A stretch of DNA of 64,000 nucleotides from Epiperipatus broadwayi (lineage: Eukaryota > Onychophora > Udeonychophora > Euonychophora > Peripatidae), in the NCBI GenBank assembly GCA_028023455.1, contig JAQFVV010012418.1:8613244-8677243 (forward strand), written 5' to 3'. Below the pieces are notes generated by a model, which saw nothing but the letters and a program-made list of their open reading frames with translations, ran no database searches and had not been told where the DNA came from. The position numbers were made by a program, and so were the translations under genes. Of the stretch, positions 48,660 to 61,733 are shown piece by piece. Each line of letters opens with the position of its first letter. Position 1 is the stretch's first letter.

Positions 48660-51600
48660 TCTCCATATTTGATGAAAATATAAGAATATAGGATGAACTT
48701 TTTCAAGATCTGAAATGAGGCCTGCACTGTGCACTGAGATAAAAAAGCTGTTAAAATTCAAGACTGATGTAACTATTCTTAATAAAAATTATATATATAT
48801 TTATATATATTTTAAGTATACAATAGGAAGACCATTAATTTCTTTTATCTAAGTCAAAAAATTTTGAGTCACATTTTTTCATTTAACATTCTATCTAATT
48901 TATTTAAACAAGTATATATATATATACATAAATAAACTCATTGCAAACATTTGCAATGAGCTTATAATGACTTTTTTTTTAAAAATTAATGCAAGTCTAT
49001 GGAATGTGCAAATTTTATTTAATTCACACTCTTCAAGATCTGAATAAAGGACAGTACTGGTAGTTAGGGTGTTGTCCAAATTTAGGATTGATATAATTGC
49101 TCTTAGTGAAATTATTATATATTTAAATAATACATATTTTAAATACATGTAATGATGCTTTATGATATTCTTTGTTAAATGCAGGAATCTCCGAGTCAAT
49201 AAACCCAAATAAACTTATTAATATCATATTTCTCCTTATAGCATTCTGAGAGTTTAATAAAGCAGTTAAATGGTAGCAAATTTTTTTGGAAAGGCAAATA
49301 AACCAGTGAAAGGAAACTACAAAATGCTAAGTTTGGTATATATATATCTTCTATTCTTAGAATTTCTTAACGTATCAATAAAAGACTATAACAGTATTAA
49401 ACTGCTTGCACAATAAGGCCTAAGCTCATTTTATTAGTGTACATGTTACATCATTATATTCAGAGAATTTAGAGAAAGCTTTTATTCTTTGCTTGATGGT
49501 ATTATTATATTAAAAAACCAAATTTTTCTTTTTGAAGAATTTAATACATGTGTTGGTACAAACAGTAGATTTTAGTCAAGAATTGTTGCAAATAATAAAC
49601 TCATACGATCTACAATTACTGAATTTTTGCACAACATATAGTTTGGCTATCAAAAATATTTTGTTACGGCAGAAATGTGATTAAAAGACAACCGGTGCAT
49701 ACTCACTTAAAATAATGCCATTTAATAAATTACATTATATTAGAATATAAAAAAGGTTCATATTGCACAAGCAGATACACTTACATATTATTGGACAGAT
49801 CATAGATTAATACGCTCCAGGTTAAAAGTTGCATTAAAAAACAAATCTTATTTCAATTACAATAAATTGCTAATTTCAATCTCAACATTTTTTAGTCACT
49901 GAAAATAAACATAATTGATTATCTGACAGTGATATTATTATTAGTGCTTTAATAAAAAGAAAACATTATTTACGCTTGGCAGAATAATAAATAGAAATTT
50001 AAAGAGAAAAATTCAAAAACTAATAAGAAAGCTTAAAAATGATTGAAGGATTAAAAGTATAAAGAAAATATAGACATTTACTGATCATAATCACTTTAGA
50101 TGTTTTTTTTTAATGCAATGAAAGTATCATATAGATATAAAATCAGTATTATAATCCTATTAAATTCATCAATGGCATTCTCTTATATGACAATATTTCA
50201 AATGGTAATCTTTTGATTGGTTTTTGAATAATACAAAGAATTGAAATGGTCATTTTTAATGACATCCAGTTTATCTACTAATTTAGATTTGGATAGATAT
50301 CCAGCTTAGTGTAGTTAAAACAGTTCTTTATATTATTAAAAGTGGGAAGACTGCACATCTGGAGAAGTTTTAAAATATGGTGATATCTTTGCTTCAAAAA
50401 TACTGGAATTTCTTTTAAGAATATATGAACTCATGAAGTTGTGCCACTTAATCTTAAGGATGTTTTTATTGTTCTAACTTTAACAAAATAAAAGGAACGG
50501 ATAATTAATTGTGAATTGCTATCATTAATAGATAAGATTACAGTAATTATCATGAAGTATCATTGTTAATCACTGCAGCAAGAATTTTGTTGAATATGTT
50601 GCTTCCAATCATAATTGAATGTTTAAGACTTGATGTGATTTTAGAGACTCAAAAAGCACTACAAAGTTTTTATTGCCAGATAAATACTAGTACTGGGAAC
50701 AATAAAATGACATATATATTACTTTTATTGATTTAGTTAAGATGTTTGATTCAATTATCAAATAGGTTTGCAGTACTGTTTAAAATTACTGAGCTAAGCT
50801 CAAAGTTTATTTGTATAAAACAGTTACAAAATGTAATAAGATAGTGTTGTTACTATGATGGAAAATCTGACATTTAAAAAGAATATGTACTAACTCCAAT
50901 TTGGTTTTTGATTTTTATGATAGGAATCTTTGGAACTATTATAAGAGGCCTAATGACTTGGAATCAAGATACAATATATATATCTGATAGTAGAATTTTA
51001 AGTTAAATTGATTAAAAGCAAAAACAAGAATTCCAACTTCATAGCTTTTGGATTTGCAGTATAATGATGACTGTGCTAGTCCTTGCTAATTCAAAGGGCA
51101 ATCTACAGAAAGGATTTAATGTTTTGAATGTTATATATAAAGACATTGGTTTAATAATTAATATTCAAAAAAACATTATTTCTTAATCAGCCACTGATAA
51201 TGAAAAATCTCAGCAACTTTTAGCTTAAAATCTTATCAACTTGAGAATGCAAATCAATTTAAATATTTTGGTAGATTTTTAAATGAAAAGTGGATTTGTA
51301 TATCAAGATGTAGCACAGATTGCAATATGCTCTGCTGCTTTTAACATGTTAAAAAAAAATGAATATTTCATTCAAGCAAAATAACTATTACAACTAAATT
51401 AACTTTATATAGAGCTTCTATGTTACCTAATTTATATTAAAGAAGTGATTACTTGAATCTCATACCAATGTAACATAATAGCATTAGGTAAATTTTTATT
51501 TGAGGAAATATTATAAAATTCTAAAAATATGAAGGAAAGACCAAATCAATTGATGTTCTCGCAGAATCTGATAGTATAGTCTAACACTTAAAATTATCTC

Positions 51601-52200
51601 GCAGACATTCTAAAAAAGTGTAAAAATGATCATTTTCATAGCAAGATATGACCTAGGATAAGTGTGTTGTAAAATGACATGGTATTGAAGCCTTTCAGAA
51701 AAAAAAAAAAAATGTTGTCAAAGAAGTTAAAAACCAACACAAAAAAAAAAAAAAAAGGAGACAAAGATGTTTATAGTTGTTTTAAAATACGTTCATAAAA
51801 ATATGTTAATAAATTGTGGGAATGCAGTTACACGCAAATATATAAATTTTCTTCTTGTATTATTAATTTATTTCAAATGTATACTTTTCTGTTGTTTTAT
51901 TGTATATCGCATTTTAATGAGAGTAACGAAAGGACTTTGATATGTATATCTGGAGGCAATTTTGTGTTTTTTGTTCGATTACATAGCCACTCAAAATTTC
52001 CAAGGAATCTTAAGTAAATGTATGGCAGAAAAAAAAATGTTAAAAGCATGCCTAAGAAATAGAGATCGGCATCCTGATAAACTATTTTGGGAAACCAAAG
52101 GAATTGGAGAAATCTAATTAGTTAGAAAGAAAAATTGGTTTTTCAAACTGAAATGAAACACTAATATTTTTTTGTTGCTAACTTGATGATACAGGTATGC
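48660..52200 (+). pseudogene. LINE relic: endonuclease plus reverse transcriptase
   Basis: Fragments appear in correct order on the plus strand. Endonuclease start WNVQILFNSHSSRSE then RTVLVVRVLSKFRIDIIALS (49000-49110), where the family has WNVRTL...RTALVARELGRYRIDIAALSE. Then DLQLLNFCTTYSLAIKNILL (about 49595-49660) and HLINYIILEYKK with WTDHRLIRSRLKVALKNKSY (to ~49850). Reverse transcriptase: IYITFIDLVKMFDSI (50713-50757, palm motif A), QYNDDCAS (51057-51080, in place of the usual FADDCAL), IYKDIGLIINIQKN, and C-terminal ICSAAFNMLKK. The tail fades by ~52.2 kb. Many stops and frame shifts make it inactive. The clade is that of 'craniofacial development protein 2-like' LINEs. Confidence 0.8.
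48700..48800 (+). repeat. Extra copy of LINE endonuclease start
   Basis: SRSEMRPALCTEIKKLLKFK then TDVTILNKN parallels the block at 49033-49110 (SRSE-RTVLVVRVLSKFRID), 320 bp upstream in the same orientation. Both are followed by TA-rich sequence, so this looks like a partial tandem duplication of the LINE 5' part. Confidence 0.55.
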
Positions 52201-53140
52201 TCGTATTATAAAATGAAACATTAAAACAAATCCTTCAATCAACCATTGGGAGAAGAAAATGGATTTAGTCATAGCAACTCAGACCATCGCTACAATCATA
52301 ATGCAGGAGTAGAACACTACCTGTAAGGCCACCATCCTAAGCTCCAAATATGTAGCTGTTGCTGTTAAGTGCTTACCCCTCCAAGAACCATAGGGACCTC
52401 ATTGATACGCCACTAAAGCAATCCAGGAAGAAAGAAAATGTCGAATTGTGTACACTAAGAATGCCCCCAGTAAGCCGTCATTATTTCTTAGATCCAAGTA
52501 ATACCACAAAATGGACGTTCGTGCAAAACTTTTGCTATTAGCAGAAAAATTTTGTTTCATTCTTCGACAGTAAAAGAATACATAAATTTCGGTTGGATCG
52601 TCAAAATCAAGCTTACGTGGAAATAAACTTATCCATATTAAAAATCCCGGGTACTTTAAGGTAACTATAACTAATTTTATTATCTTAAAAGAACTGAAAA
52701 TTGCTTATCGTTACTCTCTAAAGGTGCAGCCATTATGTAAAATTATGTATCTTAATTTACGTGTAAATGCATTCCTGCACACGTGTTTAATTATATGTTT
52801 TATAATTAATTAAATCCGTTTTTGTCTTTTATGTTATAATTGATGTATAAATTATTTATATATGTTTTTTTCTTTCTCAATATTTAATTAGCCATAGTAC
52901 TAAAATTGTATCCTTATGTTAAAACAAATTGTCTCTCATTAATGAACATATTTATCACTTATATTGGCCTAGTTTCCTTCCTGGCAGAATATCAGAATGA
53001 ATGAAGTATGCTTTTTAGTATAGGCAATTATATTACATGTAATTTTAAATTCTAAACCAGAGAGTTGATAAAGAAATAGATCCCATATAGAGGGAATAAA
53101 TGTGTAGAAAGAGGGAGTTCAACAGTAGCTAATTTTAAAC
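52200..53140. other. Unassigned repeat-like sequence
   Basis: GC-richer at 52250-52620. The open frame 52359-52541 has no match I recognise and may be the 3' tail of the LINE to its left. No terminal repeat was found. Confidence 0.35.
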
Positions 53141-53149
53141 GGCACACGA

Positions 53150-53345
53150 TCTAATTTAAGGGGTATAAAAAAGAAACCGTTACTAATACGTAAGTTTAAA
53201 TATCCGAGTCTTAATTTGAGAAGTATATAAAGCAGGAAAAGCTTGTTTCAACTATGCAAATTTAGCCATTACCTCCGTTCAGCCTGATGGGTATTGTTAC
53301 CTCCCAGCCCTGGGATTTCAGCTAGCTGAAAGGGCCGGGCACCTA
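53150..53345. repeat. GC-rich block with a 16-bp palindrome
   Basis: AGTATATAAAGCAGG (TATA-like) is followed by a GC-rich stretch with CCCAGCCCTGGG and the perfect palindrome TTTCAGCTAGCTGAAA (53316-53331). Composition is unlike the flanks. It could be an LTR or promoter-like repeat; identity unknown. Confidence 0.4.
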
Positions 53346-53764
53346 ATTAGTGATAGTTTTAAGATTTCTTAAAAGGGAAAAGTATAATTCTTACGGTCTT
53401 AGTAAAATTGGCTCTTGAGGTCATTTATTAATTGACGCTCATAAATATACTTTGTCCGAAGAAATTGTTGTTTATCTTTTTAAATGAAATAATGGCCACT
53501 AGGTAGATTTTTTTTTTTTTATGTACATCCTGGTATAGGATACGTAGATTTTTATTTCTTAAGATATATTTAAGAAAGGGATTCATATTCGAACCCAATA
53601 TGGTGGATAGTAGTCAAATTCTATCTGCAGGTGTTATGACGACTATATAGCCATAGTTTTTTGCGTTTACTACCCTGCATGGTCAACAGATTCAATTTTT
53701 TGCTAGACTTTTATATAAACAACAAAATTAATACTGGGTTTGCCTGTTAAAATATTTTATCACT

Positions 53765-54035
53765 GATATCTAAATATGGTGAATCTATTTGCTTTGCACT
53801 CGCATATTTTTTCCAAACTGCCGAATCTGATTTTTATTCTGGCAGAATAGTAATTTTAATATGATGAATGTCTTTAAGTGCGCACTCGCATATTCACTCT
53901 ATATTTTTGTCAAATTGCGCCAAATGTTGTATTTGGCGTATTTTATATTTTTCCAACCATGGAGAAAAATATTCCTTTTGTCTGACTGCACCAAATCTTT
54001 TGTTTGGCTGAATTGTAGGGTTTAGACTCGAGCCA
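53765..54035. repeat. Three degenerate tandem hairpin units
   Basis: CACTCGCATATT occurs at about 53798 and 53886. Each unit carries a small hairpin of related sequence: CTGCCGAAT...ATTCTGGCAG, CGCCAAATGTTGTATTTGGCG (8-bp perfect stem) and CACCAAAT...GTTTGGCTG. Period ~75-90 bp. Confidence 0.6.
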
Positions 54036-54099
54036 ACAGCAATAACAAAAAAAATATGAACACTCCCAAAACTGTTATACTTAGATAAACGTAGTTAAT

Positions 54100-54520
54100 A
54101 CTGTGCTGGTCTTGCCAAGTGACTGGACTCACTTCCATCTATATATTTAGCTTGCCTCGTGAGTTCTAGTCTTAACTCTTTTCGCTGTAACCCTAAAAGT
54201 TAACTCTTTTGGCTGTATTGGACAGCTTGCCTCGAGTCTGCCAGTCGTAGCAGCTTCCAGTCCAATCGTGGACTTGCCTCATTGCATAGACGTATCGGTA
54301 TTGATTAGTAGAAAAACCACTGTTGAAAGAGGTTACAAAGGAGAGCACATTCAGTCCTTCAGGTTAAACAGATATTATCTCTCTGTAGAGCACTACTATT
54401 GTTTAGGTCAGACATGTTCTTTCTGGCTTGCCTCCAAAAGGCAGACTATTTTTTGCCAGATCCCTTACCTTGCTGGCAGCATACGGATTCAGAGAGCCTA
54501 ACCAATGGTAGGATTTAATA
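54100..54520. repeat. GC-rich block with CTTGCCTC repeats
   Basis: CTTGCCTC occurs at about 54153, 54230, 54273 and 54428, and TTAACTCTTTT-GCTGTA twice at 54172 and 54199. The open frame 54268-54501 is not a recognisable protein. Possibly an LTR or other repeat continuous with 53765-54035. Confidence 0.4.
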
Positions 54521-54999
54521 CATATGTTTACACATTGGCCATATTTCTTTTTACTCTTTGGCCATGTTTATACATTGGTTGTCCAATCCGATCAGATAAG
54601 GAAGGAATCTGAACTAGTCCACTTCTGAAGGCAAGATCAGATATGACAATACTAATATATGATAAATATTCTTGGATGAAATGTAAATATTTATAAAGAG
54701 AAATAAAAACTTTGTTACATATTTTATTAAGAAATAAAAGAGAAAAAATGTTATTTGAATGTTAAAGTAATATTATGAAAATGGATGGAGTAATAAATAG
54801 AACCAGTAGTTAAAGAAAATGAAATGCAAATAAAGAAGCAATGAAATATGACAATTAGCTAGAAAAAAGGGAAAGAAAATATGAATAAAAGCAAACAGAG
54901 AATGCAAAAGAGAGATATAATGGTTGAAAAACATAAAAAATAAATTATAATATTGAAAATTTTGGCATCACTGAGAAGGATTGTAAATGAAAGTGAACA

Positions 55000-55978
55000 A
55001 AAGGAAAATCTTGTTAGAATAAATATGCCAAAGGGCAACAGGATATAAAAAAAGCATAGGTGATGAATCTGACAATAATGTTTTTAATACTGATGATGAA
55101 AATAAAATGAATGAAAGAAATGATAATACTAAAATTCTGATGAAGATAATATATTTGATAGTAAAAATAAAAGATCTTGAATGGAATGTCAGAAATGGAA
55201 AAAGATAAAATATTTAGTGACAAAGATAAAGAAATTATAGTTGAAAAATCTAAAGATATTGAGGCTTTAGAATTACAAGATAATAAAGCACTTGATAATA
55301 AGGATAAAACAAATGCAGATGATGCATCTGATAACTATGTAGAAACTAGTGATAATGAAGATAATAATAAATGTAAAGAGTAAGAAAATACGACATGCAC
55401 AATAAAAAAAAAAATTCTTGCAAATTTGAACAAGATAAAGACATGTCTGAAAAACTAAAACTGCAGAATTGGAAAAATTTTTCAGTGATAAAATTGAAAA
55501 TATAGATGAAGATGTACAAAGATATGGGTGTGGAATGTCTAATGAAGGAGATGATGATGATAAAATAACGATAAAACAAAAAATAAATTATAGCAAAAAT
55601 AAAGATAATAAAATTATAAAGATATTTCTTGATGAAGCTGAAAAGAACATTAATGATGAAATGAGAACTGAAATCTATATATTAAATTTCAAGAGAATGA
55701 AGTGGAGTATGTAAAAGTTATTGGTAAATCTGAAGAGAATTGCTGTGAAGGGTTAAAAATAAAATTGAAAAAAAAAGTTATTTGTGACATTAATCAGAAT
55801 GCTAAAGAAAGTATATGATGAAGAATTTAAAAATACAAATGAAAACAATGTTGTTTATGAAGTTGATGAAGATCCTGTTGAAATGGTTGATAACCTTCAT
55901 GTGAGTGAAATAGATAATGAAACTAGAAAGAATATTAATAAAATATTCTATATTAAAATAAAAATATTATTTTCATAA
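55000..55978 (+). pseudogene. Decayed acidic, Asp/Glu/Asn/Lys-rich coding-like tract
   Basis: The plus strand keeps a coding-like reading in shifting frames: GDESDNNVFNTDDENKMNER, then MSEMEKDKIFSDKDKEIIVE to TSDNEDNNKCKE, then MEKFFSDKIENIDEDVQRYG to IFLDEAEKNINDEMRTEI, then ENEVEYVKVIGKSEENCCEG and FKNTNENNVVYEVDEDPVEM to VSEIDNETRKNINK. Each piece is ended by a stop or frame shift. The non-repetitive stretches suggest a former gene rather than a simple GAA/GAT repeat. No domain is recognised. Purine bias on this strand continues more weakly from 54.7 to 56.5 kb. Confidence 0.45.
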
Positions 55979-58900
55979 AACCAACTAGGCTAGCATGAAT
56001 CGGTAAATCTAAGAAAGGTCACAAAGTGTCCATGAAGATAATAACTTCTAGTATCGACATTGATTAAAGTAGCTTTAAAATCCATAAGCAAAATATTATT
56101 AGATAAATTTAATATTTTCAAAACCAATAAATACTTAATAATCAGGTCTATGAAATGAATATGGAATTTGAATTATGAATTAGGCGATAAATGAATTAGG
56201 ATGTAGACAACTAAATGGATAATGAAAACAATAATTAAATAATGAAAATGAAAGAGCTTAAGAGTGAGGAGAAGAGAAAGAAAATGTATTAAGGTGATGA
56301 ATGATTAAGATGATGATAGGATAGGAGCCATTGAAAGATGAATCAATTATGATAATGAATTAAGGTAAAATGAGGATGAAGAAATAAAAGAAAGATCCAG
56401 ATGAAATATGAGAACAATGTTGATGATGAAGAATGAGATCCTGAATTATAAAACTAATATTGTGTTAAATGACAGTAAGATAAAATAAAACAAAATATGG
56501 ATTCCAAGCTTGACTAAACCAGAATATTTAACCATGAAGTTAAGATAAACTATAAGTTTTAAAAACTAGAGAAGAAATTTACATCTTAAAGTTATACTGA
56601 ATCGATAAAACTGTGAAGATAAACATAACTCATATCAAAGCATAATAAATAACTTTAGACATAAAAATTACCATAAATTCAAAGTTACAATTGCCAACTA
56701 ATAATTGACTTTCTCAGGGTTGAAATAACTAGAATATTACTATTTTAAAAGATATACTTGGGTCAGTGAGAGGGATTTTGCCACTACCCAAATATAACAA
56801 ACAAAGACAGCTCATAAAACAAAACCGAATTAATAAAGAATATTTGGTAATCCCAATACTAACAATAATATGAACTTTTAAGCTTTACAAAGTACAAATA
56901 AATTTTTAATAAAGCAAATGCAATGACTTACAAACTCTCTTTTATTAATAACTATGGGCAATATGATCAAGTTCAGTGAATGACATATCTAATGATTCAA
57001 AGAAACAGGTTATTCTAAAACCAATAGATCATTAAAATATTATTTAAAATAAGACATGGGCTTAAGATCAACAGTGTTCTGATCAATAAGCCATAAATTC
57101 TAAATGTACTTTAAATGTAAGAGCTTACCAAAATCATTGTGATATGTTAATGCATAATAAAATATACTGTATTGATTGATGATGACTTTAAGACAATAAG
57201 ATAATGTGTTGATAGCAATAACAATAATAATATGGATGATGATTAGCAATAAGGCCACAGACAACCAAATATATTTTCAAAACAACAAGCTTTATTTACA
57301 CTATTTACAACTTTCTAAAATAATAATAAATAATTGAAAACGTATATACATTTCAGAAACAATATAAAACAAGATATATTCATTTGGTTGCAGGTATATT
57401 CCCTTTAGATTTATTAACAGTTTTGATGCACTGATATGTCTAGTAACTGTTATTCATAATACCCATCTATAGTATGCTATTGAGAGCATTAAAGTATAAC
57501 TAAACTTTACTAATAAGTAATATGATAATGACAATTATCATATGAAGCACAAATGACAATTATTATTTAGCATTCAGCAATCAATTATATGAATATGGCC
57601 CAGAACAGACACCAGAAGTCAAATATATACAGGATACTAAACTTTGCCTATGTCCACAGAATAATCATCTTAACTATTGAAATGTCTTACTGATCCATTG
57701 GCGAACTACTGCTTGATGGAAATAAAATAACATTGCATATGTGTATTTCTTATTATGCCATACAGATAAGTTTTAAAATTACTAATAAATTTTGTTGGTT
57801 TGTTTGTAAACTGTTGACAAGGTAACACAGCACAATACATACACTATTTTGCTAGCTAAAGACTATAGATAAACAAGTGATCCTGAAGCTAACTCTACCT
57901 TATCATTGCCACACAATTTTAAAACACCAAAAATTTCACCATACACGATGGAAAATAACTAGACATCATCATGAGGGATCAGACAATAAAGAAAGGCTCT
58001 TCAGAACAATTTATATAATTATATAACAATATGGCAGATTCCAATACCTTTTTCCTAGCTACAAAATGTGTGGACATCATCTCAACACAGGGAAACGGAA
58101 TGCATACCATGAAAATAATCCTCTCTAGGGATTAAGCTATACCAGCTAAGCATAAAATAATTATAAGCCTCAACAATATAATCCTCTCATGGAATAAGCA
58201 ATGGGAGAGTATACTCCATCTACCAATGCATAATATCAATGATACAATATTTAATAAAATTATGTTTCTCACACTTACCAAATGGAAACTAGCACAAATC
58301 CTCATTAAAACAATGGCAAAATAAAATAATTCACATTAAAAGCCAAAAAGATAAATATCCCACCTCAAACAATGCATGTGTTAAATAGTGTATGAAACCA
58401 ACAAAGATATTGTAAGTCAAATGACTGAAATATTTTTAAAACTCGTAATAAAATTTGCAATAATAAGAGACACACAGTCAATGAAAAATAACAAATTCTA
58501 TAAACTAAAGTGGACATACTAAATTAGAGGCAAATATAGTAAAGATATAAAATGAATGTATACCCGGTTATATGGAAAACTCCATATAATAAAATAATTA
58601 CGTCATCATAAGTAAATACTGTTATGCTTCTGACCAATCATTGTCTGTTTACCCATAGATCAAATGTTAATAGCATATCCAAAACTAATATAAAATATTA
58701 ATAAATATGAATATAAAAAAAATCATTATTATACTTCATTTTATTCCCATGGTCTGTAATTTAAATTCCTTCGCTATAAGCTGACTGATGAGGAAAAATC
58801 AATATCATGGTCGGCCGGCAAAATATTTTATGAGGAGACACATCCATATTCTTCATATGTTATCATGGTAAAGTAAATAAAACAATTTATACAGTAACGC

Positions 58901-61000
58901 TCATAAATATTTTTCTTCAGAATTTTGGATGTTTTTTTTAAAAAAACAAAGCTGTAACTTAAATAATATCTCCAACTTAGACAACAAAAGAAATATTTTC
59001 TCAAAAGAATTATTAATATTTCCATCCGCGGTAATATATTGAAATAATTAAGAACGATTTCTGCATTTTAAAATATTTCAAAATCTTCTTAGTATTTAAG
59101 ACTAATGTTAACTCCATCATTTCACAATAGTAATTAAGAAGTTGCTATTTAATTTTTTTTTTACTTTATCCGTAATTTTAAGCATTTTCTTTCATAATAC
59201 TATTGTAAATTATTGTTTTCTTTCATCAAGATTTGCATTAAGTCTATTCAATTAAGCTATAAGTTAAATATTTTTTATATTTACCAATACGGTATATGTA
59301 TTCTAATATTCTTTTTTTTAAACCATGAAGCAAACATTTTTTAAAAAAATTATCAGAATAATATTTTGATAAATATATAAATTAAATTCATGCTTTATAA
59401 TATATATAAGTTTTAATATCCTTTAATGTAGACTTTTTTTTTAAATTTAAATTCAGAAAGTTCTGTTTTAATTAATTAATTACTTTTAATCTGGTTCCTA
59501 TTACGTTTGATAATAAAGGCAAAAAGTATTTCATGTTTATTTTACAAATGAACGCATTGAATATTTTTCTTTTCTTTCTTCTTGCCATTCCAAACAAATC
59601 ATTGTTAATCTTTAAACGTACATAATGACTATAATAATTAAAATTGTAGTACTATATAGAATAAAATTTTATGCTTACGATCTCTTGTCCGATTTAAATC
59701 TGAAATTCCTTTGAATGAAGTATTTGTTTTTCAAAATGGTTCCTCCTTTTTTTTTTTTAATGTGAAATCCTGGTAATTGTCAGCTGATACATCAGTAGGT
59801 GGAATGTATGCAAGGAAGTGGAATTCTCTATTCCATTATTTATGGGTCAAAATACAATTGACTATTCTTTAAATTCAGTTCAAATTCAAATCCAGTGCTA
59901 TTTATTTTCAGCTTTTTGGTTTTAAATTTTGTTATAGTTCAGATGATGTTATATTTTCTCTCGTCCTTTTAATGATCCCCCTACTATCTATGTTAGCTTA
60001 TTTTATCAGAGTGAATAGTAAAAAAAAAAAAATAGACCAATTAAAGCATATGTGCATACAATTAATGTCTATATCCATTAGTGATAACTAATCAAACTGT
60101 TCAAAATTATTTTAAACCACAATAAAAATGTGCTCAAGGATCAATTACTAAGATTAATTTAGAATAGTTATAATTTTAAATCTTTTTTATTATTGTTTAA
60201 TAATAACAAATTATCAAATGTTTCTATACTTTTAAATTAAGAAAAACACTAATAAATTATTATTTTAATATTATTAAAAATTAGTCCATCTGAAAGATTG
60301 CATAATAAAATCTCATACACAACCTGGCAGAGGGCTTAGCATATCTTGAACACTCTCGGGAGATCTATTGATAAAATTTACTTAATTTTAAAGTAAAACT
60401 TGGCAACTACAATAACATACCACTGACATAACACACTGATTTAATATATTTCAATTATTGTCATTTAAAATTTTACACATTTGATCACATAAATAAGGCC
60501 TGACGAACATTGAGTCCAACCATAAGGTTACAACATATACATTTCAGAACATAAAAATGAAAATATACAAGTTCAAATTAAAAAGAGAGATGGCAAATAT
60601 TTACTGGAGAAATATAGAATTTTTAAAAAAAAATTTAAAAATTCTAAAAATGGTTACAGATAATAAGCTTAAATTAAGATACATTTAGTATTTGAAATAA
60701 CAAGAATATTGTGAATGAAGAAATAGTATATAAAGAGAAAGAGCAAAATCCAAAAAAATGGTGTATATTATAATGGTAATCCCTTTTATATATTTACTAA
60801 AATGAACAAGAACTTATATATTGGGGTTAATGGGTGTTTGAAATGACCACACTGAATATACTTAGATACAATGTCCTAACTAATTATGATAGCCAGACTG
60901 AGTATCATTAGGCTTACTTATTCTCAATAATAATACCAATCATATTTCCTGAACATCATTCCCATAAAATAGATTCAATTAAAAATAGAGTTCATCCTGG
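55979..61000. other. Unassigned intergenic sequence
   Basis: AT-rich. 57240-58300 is slightly GC-richer and may be an old repeat, but no frame or terminal repeat could be read. Poly-T, poly-A and (TA)n runs are common. I find no gene here. Confidence 0.5.
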
Positions 61001-61029
61001 TCATCAGAGACATTTTATTTATAATGAGT

Positions 61030-61175
61030 TTGTCATACTGCAGATTAAGAGTGCCACCTTTATAACGAGAAATATCTATAGCTTGGGTTCAAACTCCCCC
61101 TAATTTTTTGCCATGGAACCCCTTCATTATCCACAAGTGGCTCAAAAGAACATGGCATTACTTCATAGGATAATC
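61030..61175 (+). mobile_element. tRNA-type SINE-like unit 1
   Basis: GCTTGGGTTCAAACTCCCCC at about 61082 matches the tRNA box B (GGTTCRANNCC) well, preceded ~45 nt upstream by AAGAGTGCCACC, a weak box-A position. The following GC-richer tail has no coding. Confidence 0.4.
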
Positions 61176-61223
61176 ACTTTTGTTGATACAGCAAATATGA
61201 ATAGTCATTTATCTCCAATTAAA

Positions 61224-61254
<31 letters not shown>
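61224..61254. repeat. (AAT)n microsatellite
   Basis: About ten AAT units immediately upstream of the SINE-like unit 2, possibly the A-rich tail of the preceding SINE. Confidence 0.9.
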
Positions 61255-61258
<4 letters not shown>

Positions 61259-61279
61259 CTAACATCTATCTCTGTATCA

Positions 61280-61405
61280 CAACTGGCATAGTAGATAAAG
61301 TATCTGATTTAGGATCAGGAAGTCCCAGGATCGATTCTGGCACTTGAGGTTCTGGCACTCAAATTTCTTATGACCTCCCGAGCAATAAAGCCATATGCCT
61401 TTTTT
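61280..61405 (+). mobile_element. tRNA-derived SINE-like unit 2
   Basis: The head reads like a tRNA: TGGCATAGTAGATAAAGTA (box A), TCTGATTTAGGATCAGG (anticodon-arm-like CTGA/TCAG stem with 7-nt loop TTTAGGA), and CAGGATCGATTCTGGCAC (box B plus closing arm). A TGGCACT tail and T-run end it near 61408. The variable region is short, so it is tRNA-derived rather than a true tRNA gene. Confidence 0.65.
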
Positions 61406-61733
61406 TTTATAAATAGTGATGTGAGAACTTTATGGAAAAAGGATTAGTAACTACTTGTAATGAATTAGTAAATCAAATTTATTTAACTATAATGAATGGA
61501 TTACTCCTGAATATTCACATATAGTTATACAATACAAAAGATTAACCTATTACACAATAAAAAATAATTAATAAAAAGAAAAAGAAAATATTAAAATGAA
61601 ATATTAAAAAAAATATATTGATCAATGTGCATATATGAAATATATAAGAAAATATATATATTAATATTTAATATTAATGAAAACAAATCATATCGTATGA
61701 CCTATATAGCTTGCATTACCAATGTATAATAAT

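Noticed and set aside
54268-54501. 77-codon open frame in a GC-rich patch
   Set aside because: No recognisable domain or splice context; the patch is repeat-like with CTTGCCTC words.
58780-58825. CTGATGAGG word
   Set aside because: No GAAA box or stem II follows; a chance match.
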